Notes: generated by a model not told the origin, from the letters alone. A stretch of DNA of 6,661 nt from Verrucomicrobiota bacterium (GCA_022709995.1 JAKLHU010000124.1:1-6661); one strand, 5' to 3'. Shown: positions 1-5,784, counted from the first letter of the stretch. Program-made: numbers and translations.

Positions 1-804
1 ATGGAGGGCTTCCCCGTCACCATCCGTCTGCTCGACCCGCCGCTGCATGAATTTCTGCCGCACTCCCAGCTTGGCCGCCAGGAAATTTCCCGGGCTTTGG
101 GCATTGCCGAGGATGAAGTCCGCAAGCGGGTTGACGCTTTGCAGGAGAACAACCCGATGATGGGGCACCGCGGCGTCCGTCTCAGCGTCACCTATCCGGA
201 GATGACGGAGTACCAGGCCCGGGCCGTGTTCGAGTCGGCGGCGGAACTTACCCGCGGCGGCAAGAAAGTCGTTCCGGAAATCATGGTTCCGATCACCTGC
301 GATGTCAGCGAACTCAATCACACCAAGGTCATCATCGACCGCGTCCATGCCGAGATCCTGCGGCGCTTCGACCTGCGCAAGCTGCCCTACAAGCTCGGCA
401 CCATGATCGAAATCCCGCGCGCCGCCCTGCTCGCCGACCAGATGGCCGCCAGCGCCGAATTTTTCTCGTTCGGCACGAACGACCTGACTCAGTTGACATT
501 CGGCTTCAGCCGCGATGACATCGGCAATTTCATGTCGACTTATCTTGATCAACGCATCTTGAACGCGGACCCGTTCCAGACGATTGACCAGTCCGGCGTC
601 GGCGCCCTGATTGAAATGGCGACGGTCAAGGGCCGGTCGGCGCGGCCGGACCTGAAGGTCGGCATCTGCGGTGAACAGGGCGGCGACCCCGCCTCCGTCG
701 AATTCTGTTTCAAAGTCGGCTTGAATTATGTCAGCTGCTCGCCCTTCCGGGTGCCGGTGGCACGGGTTGCGTCGGCGCAGGCGGCCATCAAAGCCGAGAA
801 ATAA
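1..804 (+). CDS. ppdK: Pyruvate, phosphate dikinase, C-terminal part (5' end outside window)
   Basis: The enzyme interconverts pyruvate + ATP + Pi with PEP + AMP + PPi in the cytoplasm, in glycolysis or gluconeogenesis. The 267 residues visible are the PEP/pyruvate-binding TIM-barrel domain, about the last 30% of a protein normally near 870-900 residues. The ATG at base 1 is an internal Met of the conserved EGFPVTIRLLDPPLHEFLP stretch, not the real start. Seen in order: substrate-binding Arg in VTIRLLDPP (residue 9), GHRGVRL (55-61), GTMIEIPRA (133-141) with the metal-ligand Glu137, SFGTNDLTQ (156-164) with metal-ligand Asp161, and GICGEQGG (221-228) with the catalytic Cys223. CSPFRVPVARVASAQAAI near the end is the usual PPDK C-terminus, and the gene stops at TAA. 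All key residues are present, so this part looks intact. PEP synthase and PTS enzyme I share this fold, but the NPMMGHRGVRL and CGEQGGDPASVEF signatures are those of PPDK. No U-rich terminator follows directly. Confidence 0.96.
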   Translation: MEGFPVTIRLLDPPLHEFLPHSQLGRQEISRALGIAEDEVRKRVDALQENNPMMGHRGVRLSVTYPEMTEYQARAVFESAAELTRGGKKVVPEIMVPITCDVSELNHTKVIIDRVHAEILRRFDLRKLPYKLGTMIEIPRAALLADQMAASAEFFSFGTNDLTQLTFGFSRDDIGNFMSTYLDQRILNADPFQTIDQSGVGALIEMATVKGRSARPDLKVGICGEQGGDPASVEFCFKVGLNYVSCSPFRVPVARVASAQAAIKAEK

Positions 805-887
805 GACGGCAGGCGCAGCCGGAAGCCTCGTTCCGATGCAAGGCGACTGGCGGCACGAGTCGGCAGCCGGGCGCGCCGATGTCCGCT

Positions 888-919
888 TCCGGCCGTCATT
901 GGGAATGATGACGGCCGGA
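888..919. other. Strong inverted repeat / hairpin downstream of ppdK
   Basis: TCCGGCCGTCAT (888-899) pairs perfectly with ATGACGGCCGGA (908-919), giving a 12-bp stem with an 8-nt loop (TGGGAATG). It lies 83 nt after the ppdK stop codon. No T-run follows on either strand, so it is not a classical intrinsic terminator. It could be a 3'-end stabilising hairpin, a terminator that works without a U-tract, or a protein-binding palindrome. Confidence 0.6.
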
Positions 920-1084
920 TGGCCCGGCGGCGCTCGGTCTCCGGGCTGGCCGCAGGCGTCGGGGGATGGTCTGGCTGGCTGGAGGCCGGCCAAGCAAGCG
1001 TTCCGGATCAGTGTACAACTCGGCGCTCCGCAGGGACAATTTGCAGGTCACAGGCTCCTTGGGTGGGAGGCGGCGTATGGTGTT

Positions 1085-1098
1085 CAGGCTTTAGCCTG
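1085..1098. repeat. Small REP-like palindrome candidate
   Basis: CAGGC-TTTA-GCCTG forms a 5-bp stem with a 4-nt loop, 54 nt upstream of the SD-like sequence of truA. Short palindromes with this kind of core (CAGGCTNNAGCCTG) occur as dispersed intergenic repeats in some environmental bacterial genomes. Only one copy is in this window, so calling it a repeat is inference. It may be a chance hairpin. Confidence 0.25.
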
Positions 1099-1145
1099 CT
1101 CCCCATTCCCCGGTTATCCGGCCATGTAACATAGGGGGAAATGGA

Positions 1146-1499
1146 TTGACCATGAGTGAGTGGACGGCTTCATCCGCGGCGTTGGCGCCAGCCCCCCCGT
1201 CGGTTCCGGCCGAACCAGCCCTGCTGGCGGCCGCTTCGCCGGCGTCGGCCGGCGCCGTGCCGTCGGCCCCGGAGGTGACCTGGCATTTGCGGGTCGCCTA
1301 TGATGGCGGCGCCTATGCCGGCTGGCAGGTGCAGCCGACGCTCAAGACCGTCCAGGGCGAATTGCGCACGCGGCTCCGGCTCATGCTCCGTTGTCCGGAA
1401 CTGAAGATATACGGCTGCAGCCGCACCGACGCGGGGGTCCACGCCCTCGACCAGCAAGTCAGCTTCACGGCGCCGACGCCGGTCGAATTCACTCCCTAG
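1146..1499 (+). CDS. truA: tRNA pseudouridine synthase A, N-terminal part, ending at an in-frame amber codon
   Basis: TruA isomerises uridines 38-40 in the tRNA anticodon stem-loop to pseudouridine. This segment holds the N-terminal half of the catalytic domain: VTWHLRVAYDGGAYAGWQ (from residue 44) and CSRTDAGVHALDQQVSF (91-107) with the catalytic Asp95. It stops at TAG (1497-1499), and the frame continues unchanged into the rest of TruA (see 1503-2069). Alone it would lack most of the fold and be inactive. The start is a TTG 7 nt after AGGGGG (1133-1138); ATG 1152 in the same frame is a good alternative. Before the TruA core there are about 43 Ala/Pro/Ser-rich residues, longer than the few residues usual in the family. 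A GTG at 1275 would give a family-length start but has no correctly spaced SD. Whether the gene is a pseudogene, carries an assembly error or is read through cannot be told from this window. Confidence 0.85.
   Translation: MTMSEWTASSAALAPAPPSVPAEPALLAAASPASAGAVPSAPEVTWHLRVAYDGGAYAGWQVQPTLKTVQGELRTRLRLMLRCPELKIYGCSRTDAGVHALDQQVSFTAPTPVEFTP
1497..1499 (+). other. In-frame amber (TAG) codon inside truA
   Basis: The reading frame before and after this codon is the same: the family sequence runs PVEFTP, stop, HLVAKLNRWLPDDIVVL, with no residues missing or duplicated. A point substitution, for example CAG (Gln) to TAG, would fully explain it. The site precedes the conserved N-x2-LPxDI motif and is variable or charged in relatives such as E. 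coli TruA, so Gln, Glu or another polar residue would fit. The base after the stop is C. Confidence 0.9.
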
Positions 1500-1502
1500 C
1501 AC

Positions 1503-2069
1503 TTGGTCGCCAAGCTCAACCGCTGGCTGCCGGACGACATCGTCGTGCTCAGCGCCGCGGTGCGCGCGCCCGGGTTCAATGCCCGCTTGCACAATGCCGG
1601 CAAAGCCTACACTTACTGCATCTCGCCAAGCCGCAAGGTCAATCCGCTGCTGGCGCGTTTTATCTGGCGGACGCCGCGGCCGCTTGATGTCGACGCCATG
1701 CGGTCCGCGGCGGCCTATCTGGTCGGCGAGCATGACTTTGCCTCCTTTGCCGCCAATTCCGGCCAGGAAGTCGAATCGACGGTCCGGACGGTGCATCGCC
1801 TGGAGCTGCTGGAAGACCGCGGGCTGCTTTTCCTGAATGCGGTCGGCGAGAGTTTTTTGTACAAGATGGTCCGCGCCTTGGCCGGCTTTCTGGTTCACGT
1901 CGGCTCTGGCCACGCCGCTCCCGAGGACGCCGTGCGGATTCTGCAGGCCAAGGATCGCTGCCAGGCGGCGGACAGCGCCCCGGCGCCCGGGCTTTTCCTG
2001 GCCAAGGTCTTCTGGGCGCCCGGGGAATGGAAAGGCTATCAGCCGCTGATTCCGCCGTTTACGCTTTGA
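1503..2069 (+). CDS. truA: tRNA pseudouridine synthase A, C-terminal part (downstream of the amber codon)
   Basis: This is the remainder of TruA, in the same frame as 1146-1499. It contains NRWLPDDIVV, the FNARLHNAGKAYTYCI segment (family FxARxxAxxRxYxY), LVGEHDFASFAANSG, the TVRTVHRLEL strand, ESFLYKMVRALAGFLVHVGSG (family GFLxxMVRxLxGxLxxVGxG) and the C-terminal APAPGLFLAKVFW. Every block expected of a functional enzyme is present and undegraded, so any inactivation would be very recent. The nominal TTG start at 1503 lies 3 nt after the TAG and has no Shine-Dalgarno sequence, so independent translation is doubtful. Reading through the TAG would give a 307-residue protein whose core, from about residue 45, matches the usual 245-270 residues. 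It ends with TGA. No intrinsic terminator follows. Confidence 0.85.
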   Translation: MVAKLNRWLPDDIVVLSAAVRAPGFNARLHNAGKAYTYCISPSRKVNPLLARFIWRTPRPLDVDAMRSAAAYLVGEHDFASFAANSGQEVESTVRTVHRLELLEDRGLLFLNAVGESFLYKMVRALAGFLVHVGSGHAAPEDAVRILQAKDRCQAADSAPAPGLFLAKVFWAPGEWKGYQPLIPPFTL

Positions 2070-2089
2070 TGCTTTGACGCGTCGCCAAG

Positions 2090-2117
2090 TTGTGCAATGA
2101 CAACCCGCGAGTATATT
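2090..2117 (+). promoter_or_regulatory. Candidate sigma70-type promoter for dut
   Basis: TTGTGC (2090-2095) and TATATT (2112-2117) are separated by 16 nt in the AT-richest part of the truA-dut gap. The -10 matches the consensus at five of six positions; the -35 is weak. Transcription would begin near 2124, leaving a GC-rich leader of about 95-185 nt depending on which dut start is used. Confidence 0.4.
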
Positions 2118-2155
2118 GATGAAGCATGAGGCCGGAAACGCCGGGCCGGGACGCC

Positions 2156-2196
2156 GCGCCGCCGTCCCGCCACAGCGGCGGCGCCTGACCGCCGCT
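2156..2196 (+). promoter_or_regulatory. Leader with two mutually exclusive hairpins before dut
   Basis: GCGCCGCCG (2156-2164) pairs with CGGCGGCGC (2176-2184), a 9-bp stem with an 11-nt loop. Alternatively AGCGGCGG (2174-2181) pairs with CCGCCGCT (2189-2196), an 8-bp stem with a 7-nt loop. The two share bases 2176-2181, so only one can form at a time. They end 10 nt before the strong SD at 2206. The pairings are visible; a regulatory role is speculative, because GGC/GCC-rich DNA pairs with itself easily. Confidence 0.3.
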
Positions 2197-2205
2197 GGCC
2201 CTGGG

Positions 2206-2212
2206 AAGGAGG
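2206..2212 (+). promoter_or_regulatory. Strong Shine-Dalgarno AAGGAGG ahead of ATG 2218
   Basis: AAGGAGG sits 5 nt before an ATG at 2218 that is in frame with dut. It is the best ribosome binding site in the window. It suggests either that dUTPase starts at 2218 with a 31-residue extension, or that translation begins twice (2218 and 2311). Confidence 0.6.
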
Positions 2213-2310
2213 CATTCATGCACTCATCGGAGCCTTTGCCGCAGCGCGATTGGAAACAACAACCTGGTTGTCGTCAGGAACAGCCACGCCAGACTTCTGG
2301 AGACTCACCT

Positions 2311-2748
2311 ATGCCGATCACCATCAATTTTCGCATGTCTGAGGATGCCGCCGATCTCTGTCCCGTCAAAGCTCACCCGGATGACGCCGCGTTTGATCTT
2401 TTTGCCCGGCAGGAAGTGACCTTGCCGCCGGGCAACTTGGCGTTGATTCACACCGGGTTGTTTCTGGAGGTGCCGGCCGGCTACGAGGCGCAGGTGCGCC
2501 CGCGCAGCGGCCTGGCCGTCCGCCACGGCCTCACGGTCCTGAACAGCCCCGGCACCATTGACTCCGGATATCGCGGCGAAGTCGGCGTGATCCTCATCAA
2601 CACCAGCCGCCAGGAATACACGGTGCGACGCGGCGAACGCATTGCGCAAATGGTCATCCAGGCCCTCCCGGAAGTCGTTCTCACCAAAGTTGAAACACTG
2701 ACCGACACCGAGCGCGGCGCCGGCGGCTTTGGCAGCACCGGTCGATAA
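2311..2748 (+). CDS. dut: Deoxyuridine 5'-triphosphate nucleotidohydrolase (dUTPase)
   Basis: The enzyme hydrolyses dUTP to dUMP + PPi in the cytoplasm, keeping uracil out of DNA and supplying dUMP for dTMP synthesis. It is a trimeric dUTPase of 145 residues, the normal size. All five motifs are present: DDAAFDLFA (24-32; family DAGYDLxA, here with Ala-Phe for Gly-Tyr), PRSGLA (64-69), [11 protein letters not shown] (81-91) with catalytic Asp84 and the uracil-stacking Tyr87, [11 protein letters not shown] (106-116), and the glycine-rich C-terminal arm [11 protein letters not shown] (134-144). This start has GGAG (2299-2302) 8 nt upstream and gives the usual N-terminus. An in-frame ATG at 2218 has a better SD (AAGGAGG) and would add 31 polar, Gln/Pro-rich residues that look unlike any dUTPase part. 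The next gene begins 20 nt after the TAA, so the two are probably co-transcribed. Confidence 0.95.
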   Translation: MPITINFRMSEDAADLCPVKAHPDDAAFDLFARQEVTLPPGNLALIHTGLFLEVPAGYEAQVRPRSGLAVRHGLTVLNSPGTIDSGYRGEVGVILINTSRQEYTVRRGERIAQMVIQALPEVVLTKVETLTDTERGAGGFGSTGR

Positions 2749-2768
2749 AACCACCAGACAGGGTCCTT

Positions 2769-3539
2769 ATGTCCGCATCTCTACTGCTCACGGATATTCC
2801 TTTTACTATAGACGTGCCCTTGCTGGCCAAGGCCGTCCACCTGCCGGCCGACCCGGCGGAAAATCGTGCCGACTGGGCCGACCTCGAGGCCTTGGCGGCG
2901 CGAGCGCAGGCGGCCGGCCGGCCCAAGGCCATGTACCGGCCGGGGCGCATCACCGCACGGCGGGCTGACGCCGTTGTCGTCGACGGCGGGATCGAGCTGT
3001 GCAGCCACACGCTGGCATCCGTGGTCGGGGCCGAGGAGCGTCTGTGGTTTTTCTGCGCCACGTGCGGAACGGAAGTCCTGGCCCTGGCCGAGGGCTTGGA
3101 CATTTTCCAGCAGTACTGGCTGGAGGAGATCAAGATGGTGATGCTGCGGGCCGCCAACGCGCATCTGGCCATGACCATCCGCAAAGAGCATGGCCTGCAC
3201 CGCTTGTCCGGCATGGGGCCGGGATCCGGCGATGCCGGCGTGTGGGACATCTCGGAGCTCGCGAAGGTCTTCCAGGCGCTGGGCCGCGAGACCACGGACG
3301 CCGCCGGAGTGGTTCTCACCGAGTCTATGCTCATGCTGCCGAACAAGACTTCGGCCGGAGTGCATTTCCCCCTGGATCGGAACTTCGCCACCTGCCAGTT
3401 GTGCCATCGCGACAAGTGCCCGAACCGCCGGGCCCAGTTTGACCATGACCTCTGGAATGCGACCATGACCGGCCGCGATGCCGGCGGCGGCGCGGACGGC
3501 AGCCAGGGAGTTCAGCCGGCGTGTTCGTCGCCGGCCTGA
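2769..3539 (+). CDS. Stand-alone vitamin B12-dependent methionine synthase activation-domain protein
   Basis: The 256-residue protein resembles the C-terminal AdoMet-binding reactivation domain of cobalamin-dependent methionine synthase (Met_synt_B12 family) in its free-standing form. That domain supports reductive methylation of inactive cob(II)alamin. Seen: an N-terminal alpha/beta region with LWFFCATCGTEV (92-103); a helical part with WLEEIKMVMLRAANAHL (117-133); the signature LSGMGPGSGDAGVWDISELAKVFQAL (146-171); GVVLTESMLMLPNKTSAGVHFP (180-201), equivalent to the ltEs.mm.P.KSvsGi block; and a Cys motif CQLCHRDKCPNRRA (209-222), C-x2-C-x4-C, typical of the stand-alone type and possibly a metal site. 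There is no signal peptide or membrane segment. AGGG (2760-2763) lies 5 nt before the ATG. The last 20-odd residues are low-complexity. No methyltransferase or corrinoid protein is nearby, so the partner (a truncated MetH or another corrinoid methyltransferase) cannot be named. Confidence 0.82.
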   Translation: MSASLLLTDIPFTIDVPLLAKAVHLPADPAENRADWADLEALAARAQAAGRPKAMYRPGRITARRADAVVVDGGIELCSHTLASVVGAEERLWFFCATCGTEVLALAEGLDIFQQYWLEEIKMVMLRAANAHLAMTIRKEHGLHRLSGMGPGSGDAGVWDISELAKVFQALGRETTDAAGVVLTESMLMLPNKTSAGVHFPLDRNFATCQLCHRDKCPNRRAQFDHDLWNATMTGRDAGGGADGSQGVQPACSSPA

Positions 3540-3563
3540 GGGTCCGGCGGTCGCGACCGGATC

Positions 3564-3595
3564 CTGCGCCGGCCCGGTCCGGCGAAGCATTTTTT
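3564..3595 (+). terminator. Possible intrinsic terminator after the activation-domain gene
   Basis: CGCCGG (3567-3572) pairs with CCGGCG (3579-3584) around a 6-nt loop. The stem can extend past one G-A mismatch by two pairs (3564-3565 with 3586-3587). Six T follow at 3590-3595. It is 25 nt after the stop codon and directly upstream of the GH16 SD. The stem is short, and competing pairings with GACCGG (3555-3560) exist, so it could also be an attenuator. Confidence 0.45.
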
Positions 3596-3617
3596 CAGTC
3601 AGCAGGGGAGAATCGCC

Positions 3618-4430
3618 ATGCGGGAATTTGCGTATGCCGGCCATGAGCCGAGCCTGTTGCCAGCCGGAAAGACCTGGCAGCTGGTCTGGAATGACGAGTT
3701 TGACGGCACCCAGCTCGACACGAGCAAATGGGGTTTCCGGCTCAATTTCTGGGGGCGGCCGTTTCCGGCCTTCACGACCGAGGGCGTCGTTCTGGACGGC
3801 AACAGCCATGTGCAGCTGCATGTCGTCAAGAAAGACGGCCAGTACTGCTCCCCGCATCTGCAGACCGCGTCCTTGACCTATGACCTCCCGAAAGACACCG
3901 GCGCCTTCTGGCCCTTCGGCACATATGAAAAGCCGAAATTTCTGCACAAATATGGTTTTTATGAAATCCGCTGCCGTTTGAACCGCCAGCCGGGCTGGTG
4001 GACGGCGTTCTGGCTGCAGTCGCCCTCCATCGGCGCCCATCCCGACGCCCGGCAATGCGGGGTCGAATGCGACATCATGGAAAGCCAGAATTTTCCGCGG
4101 GACCGGGAGATGCGGTGCGGTAATATCTGGAATGGCTACGGCCATGATTGCCGGAATCCCGGGCACGCTCGCTACATCCTGAAGGAAACGCCCGGCGACT
4201 GGCATCGCTTTGCCGTCGATTGGAGCCGGAAAGACTATACGTTCTACACCGATGGCGAAGTCGTCCACCGCGAGATCGACATGGTCTCCGACGTCGAACA
4301 ATTCATCCTCCTCTCCACGGAATGCATGGGCTACCGGAAAAATCCCCCCGCGCCGGACCCGCGCCTGTCGACTATGGTCCTGCCGGAATTCTTCGAAGTC
4401 GATTACGTGCGGGTTTTTGACGAATGCTGA
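3618..4430 (+). CDS. Glycoside hydrolase family 16 protein (laminarinase/agarase-like beta-glycanase)
   Basis: A GH16 enzyme of 270 residues, essentially one catalytic beta-jelly-roll domain. GH16 members hydrolyse or transglycosylate beta-1,3/1,4-glucans or galactans by a retaining mechanism. Seen: the N-terminal WQLVWNDEFDGTQLDTSKW (20-38), KYGFYEIRCRL (111-121), the GWWTAFWLQSP substrate-cleft segment (126-136), the catalytic motif E-C-D-I-M-E (150-155; nucleophile Glu150, acid/base Glu155, assisting Asp152), WHRFAVDWSRKDYTFYTDGEVVHR (195-218) and the terminal FEVDYVRVF strand (259-267). The active site is intact. GGGGAG (3605-3610) lies 7 nt before the ATG. The N-terminus MREFAYAGHEPSLLPAGK is not a signal peptide, which is unusual for an enzyme acting on polymers. 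It may act in the cytoplasm, or its signal may have been lost. The substrate cannot be assigned from sequence alone; the glycosyltransferase downstream only suggests a glycan role. Confidence 0.92.
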   Translation: MREFAYAGHEPSLLPAGKTWQLVWNDEFDGTQLDTSKWGFRLNFWGRPFPAFTTEGVVLDGNSHVQLHVVKKDGQYCSPHLQTASLTYDLPKDTGAFWPFGTYEKPKFLHKYGFYEIRCRLNRQPGWWTAFWLQSPSIGAHPDARQCGVECDIMESQNFPRDREMRCGNIWNGYGHDCRNPGHARYILKETPGDWHRFAVDWSRKDYTFYTDGEVVHREIDMVSDVEQFILLSTECMGYRKNPPAPDPRLSTMVLPEFFEVDYVRVFDEC

Positions 4431-4700
4431 GCCACTCCCGGCCGCGGCCGGCCCGCATCCCGTTTTCCCGCCGTGGCCATGTTGGCGCGACGCCGGCTGC
4501 GACGCCAGGAAATTTTTGCCCTGCCTGCAAGTTATCGGCGTCGATGGACGTGATGGCCGATGTCAAAAGCCATCGTTGCGCTGGCCTGGCCGCTGGCCGC
4601 GACCAGGCCCGGCCAAGGCGGCGCCGGTCATAGTTTGGCCAGACCGTTCACGGCTGGCGTCCGGACAGTCCCTCTGTTCGGCAATGGGAATAAAGGTCGC
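4431..4700. other. 270-nt spacer between GH16 and glycosyltransferase genes
   Basis: No convincing gene is visible. A perfect 14-nt GC palindrome (CCGGCCGCGGCCGG, 4438-4451) lies just after the GH16 stop but lacks a T-run, so it is a poor terminator. The glycosyltransferase frame is open upstream to an ATG at 4560, but the family N-terminus begins at 4701. I find no clear promoter hexamers. Confidence 0.5.
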
Positions 4701-5735
4701 ATGGACATCGCCTATATTTTTCGCCGACGGCCCGGCACTTACAGCATTGAGCGCGTCTTTGCGCCGATATTGGCGCAGTTGCGTTCGCAAGGCATTGAGG
4801 GCGCCATGCTGCAAGTCCCGCGGGAAAGCAGTTCATTCTGGAACGTTCTGGCGAATGTCGTCTGGGCCCGCCGGGTCAAGGCGGAACTGGTGCATGTGAC
4901 CGGCGACGTGAATTACTGCATTTTGGGCCTCGGACGCCGGATGTCGGTGCTGACCATCCATGATTTCGGCTATCTGGCGCAGCTGCGTGGCCTGAAACGA
5001 TGGCTGGTGAAAAAACTTTGGGTCGACTGGCCGGTAAGTCGCTGCACGGCAGTCACTTGCGTGTCGGAACAGACCCGGCGGGACTTGCTTCGCCTGACTC
5101 CGGTTGCTCCGGACAAGGTCGTCGTCATCCATAACCCGGTCCAGCCGCAGTTCGTCCCCCAGTCCGAAGCCGCCTGGCCGGCCTGTCCACGAATTCTCCA
5201 TTTCAATGTGACGCCCAACAAGAACCTGGGGCGGACGGTGGCGGCGCTGGAGGGCATTCCGTGCCATCTGCGGATCATCGGAGCGGTGAATGACGCCCAG
5301 AAGCGCGAACTGGAACGGCGCCGCATCAGCTTTTCCCAGGCGGAAAATTTGACTGACGCGCAGATGCTCCAGGAGTACGAACAGTGCGATTTGGTCTGTT
5401 TTCCGTCGACGGACGAGGGCTTTGGCTTGCCGGTCATTGAAGCCCAGGCCGTCGGCCGGCCGGTGCTGACGTCGCACGTGCCGCCCCTGCCCGAAGTCGG
5501 CGGCGCCGGCGGCGCTTGTTACGTCGACCCCTTTGACGTGGCGTCCATTCGGGCCGGACTTTGCAAGATGATGACGGACGGCGACTATCGGGCCGGCCTG
5601 GTTGCCGCCGGTTTTGCCAATGCCCGCCGTTTCCAGGCGACGGCCATCGCCCGTCAGTATGCCGACCTGTATGCCCGCCTGCTGTCGCCTGGCCGGGCGG
5701 GCAACGGCCGGCCGGCGTCCAGTCGTTTGCCGTGA
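4701..5735 (+). CDS. GT4-type (GT-B fold) glycosyltransferase
   Basis: A 344-residue glycosyltransferase that probably moves a sugar from a nucleotide-sugar donor to a growing surface glycan at the cytoplasmic face of the membrane. Seen: a short N-terminal strand MDIAYIFRRRPGTYSIERVF (1-20), a helix and strand with HVTGDVNYCILGL (65-77), VLTIHDFGYL (83-92), TCVSEQTRRDLL (119-130), the interdomain VVIHNPV (141-147), LHFNVTPNKNLGRTVAAL (166-183) starting the donor domain, CDLVCFPSTDEGFGLPVIEAQAVGRPVLTS (229-258) with the EX7E pair Glu239/Glu247 typical of GT4, and PEVGGAGGACYVDPFD near the end. There is no membrane segment. I chose ATG 4701 because homologous N-termini begin just there and AAAGG (4692-4696) lies 4 nt upstream. 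The upstream ATG at 4560 would add 47 atypical residues. Acceptor and sugar are unknown. The convergent gmhB neighbour makes an LPS or cell-surface glycan role plausible. Confidence 0.9.
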   Translation: MDIAYIFRRRPGTYSIERVFAPILAQLRSQGIEGAMLQVPRESSSFWNVLANVVWARRVKAELVHVTGDVNYCILGLGRRMSVLTIHDFGYLAQLRGLKRWLVKKLWVDWPVSRCTAVTCVSEQTRRDLLRLTPVAPDKVVVIHNPVQPQFVPQSEAAWPACPRILHFNVTPNKNLGRTVAALEGIPCHLRIIGAVNDAQKRELERRRISFSQAENLTDAQMLQEYEQCDLVCFPSTDEGFGLPVIEAQAVGRPVLTSHVPPLPEVGGAGGACYVDPFDVASIRAGLCKMMTDGDYRAGLVAAGFANARRFQATAIARQYADLYARLLSPGRAGNGRPASSRLP

Positions 5736-5769
5736 GGGCGGGAATGCCGCGGTCTGGCCGGAGAGCGGC

Positions 5770-5784
5770 GGCGGCAGTGCCGCC
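5770..5784. other. Hairpin in the convergent GT4-gmhB gap
   Basis: GGCGGC-AGT-GCCGCC is a perfect 6-bp stem with a 3-nt loop in the 87-nt gap between the two converging stop codons. No T-run follows on either strand. It may serve as a shared, weak 3'-end structure for both transcripts. Confidence 0.35.

Larger units (their letters stand above)
805..1145. other. 341-nt spacer between ppdK and truA
   Basis: I find no credible protein gene here. Short open frames at 728-1129 and 919-1134 have low-complexity Arg/Pro/Gly-rich translations typical of GC-rich noncoding DNA, and one overlaps the ppdK end. What can be seen is a 12-bp perfect hairpin (888-919), a short palindrome around CAGGCTTTAGCCTG (1085-1098), and a purine-rich SD-like AGGGGG at 1133-1138 serving truA. 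I could not identify a convincing sigma70 promoter, a cobalamin-riboswitch B12 box or another known riboswitch core by eye. The spacer probably holds the ppdK 3' end signal and the truA promoter. Confidence 0.6.

Noticed and set aside
728..1134. Two open frames on the + strand after ppdK
   Set aside because: One overlaps the ppdK end in another frame. Both give Trp/Arg/Gly/Pro-rich, motif-free translations without good SD sequences.
805..1145. Cobalamin or other riboswitch in the ppdK-truA spacer
   Set aside because: I looked for a B12 box and conserved riboswitch cores and found none. The downstream gene, truA, is also not a typical target.
1170..2219. 349-codon open frame on the - strand across truA
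   Set aside because: It might suggest that truA is not the real gene, but its translation is Arg/Gly/Ala-rich with no family motifs, while the + strand shows every TruA block.
2781..4301. 506-codon open frame on the - strand
   Set aside because: It lies antisense to two well-supported genes (the activation-domain protein and GH16). Its translation shows no recognisable domain, and long antisense frames are expected at this GC content.
4560..4700. Upstream ATG that would lengthen the glycosyltransferase by 47 residues
   Set aside because: The added residues resemble no glycosyltransferase part, and the family N-terminus starts at 4701 with an SD-like AAAGG.
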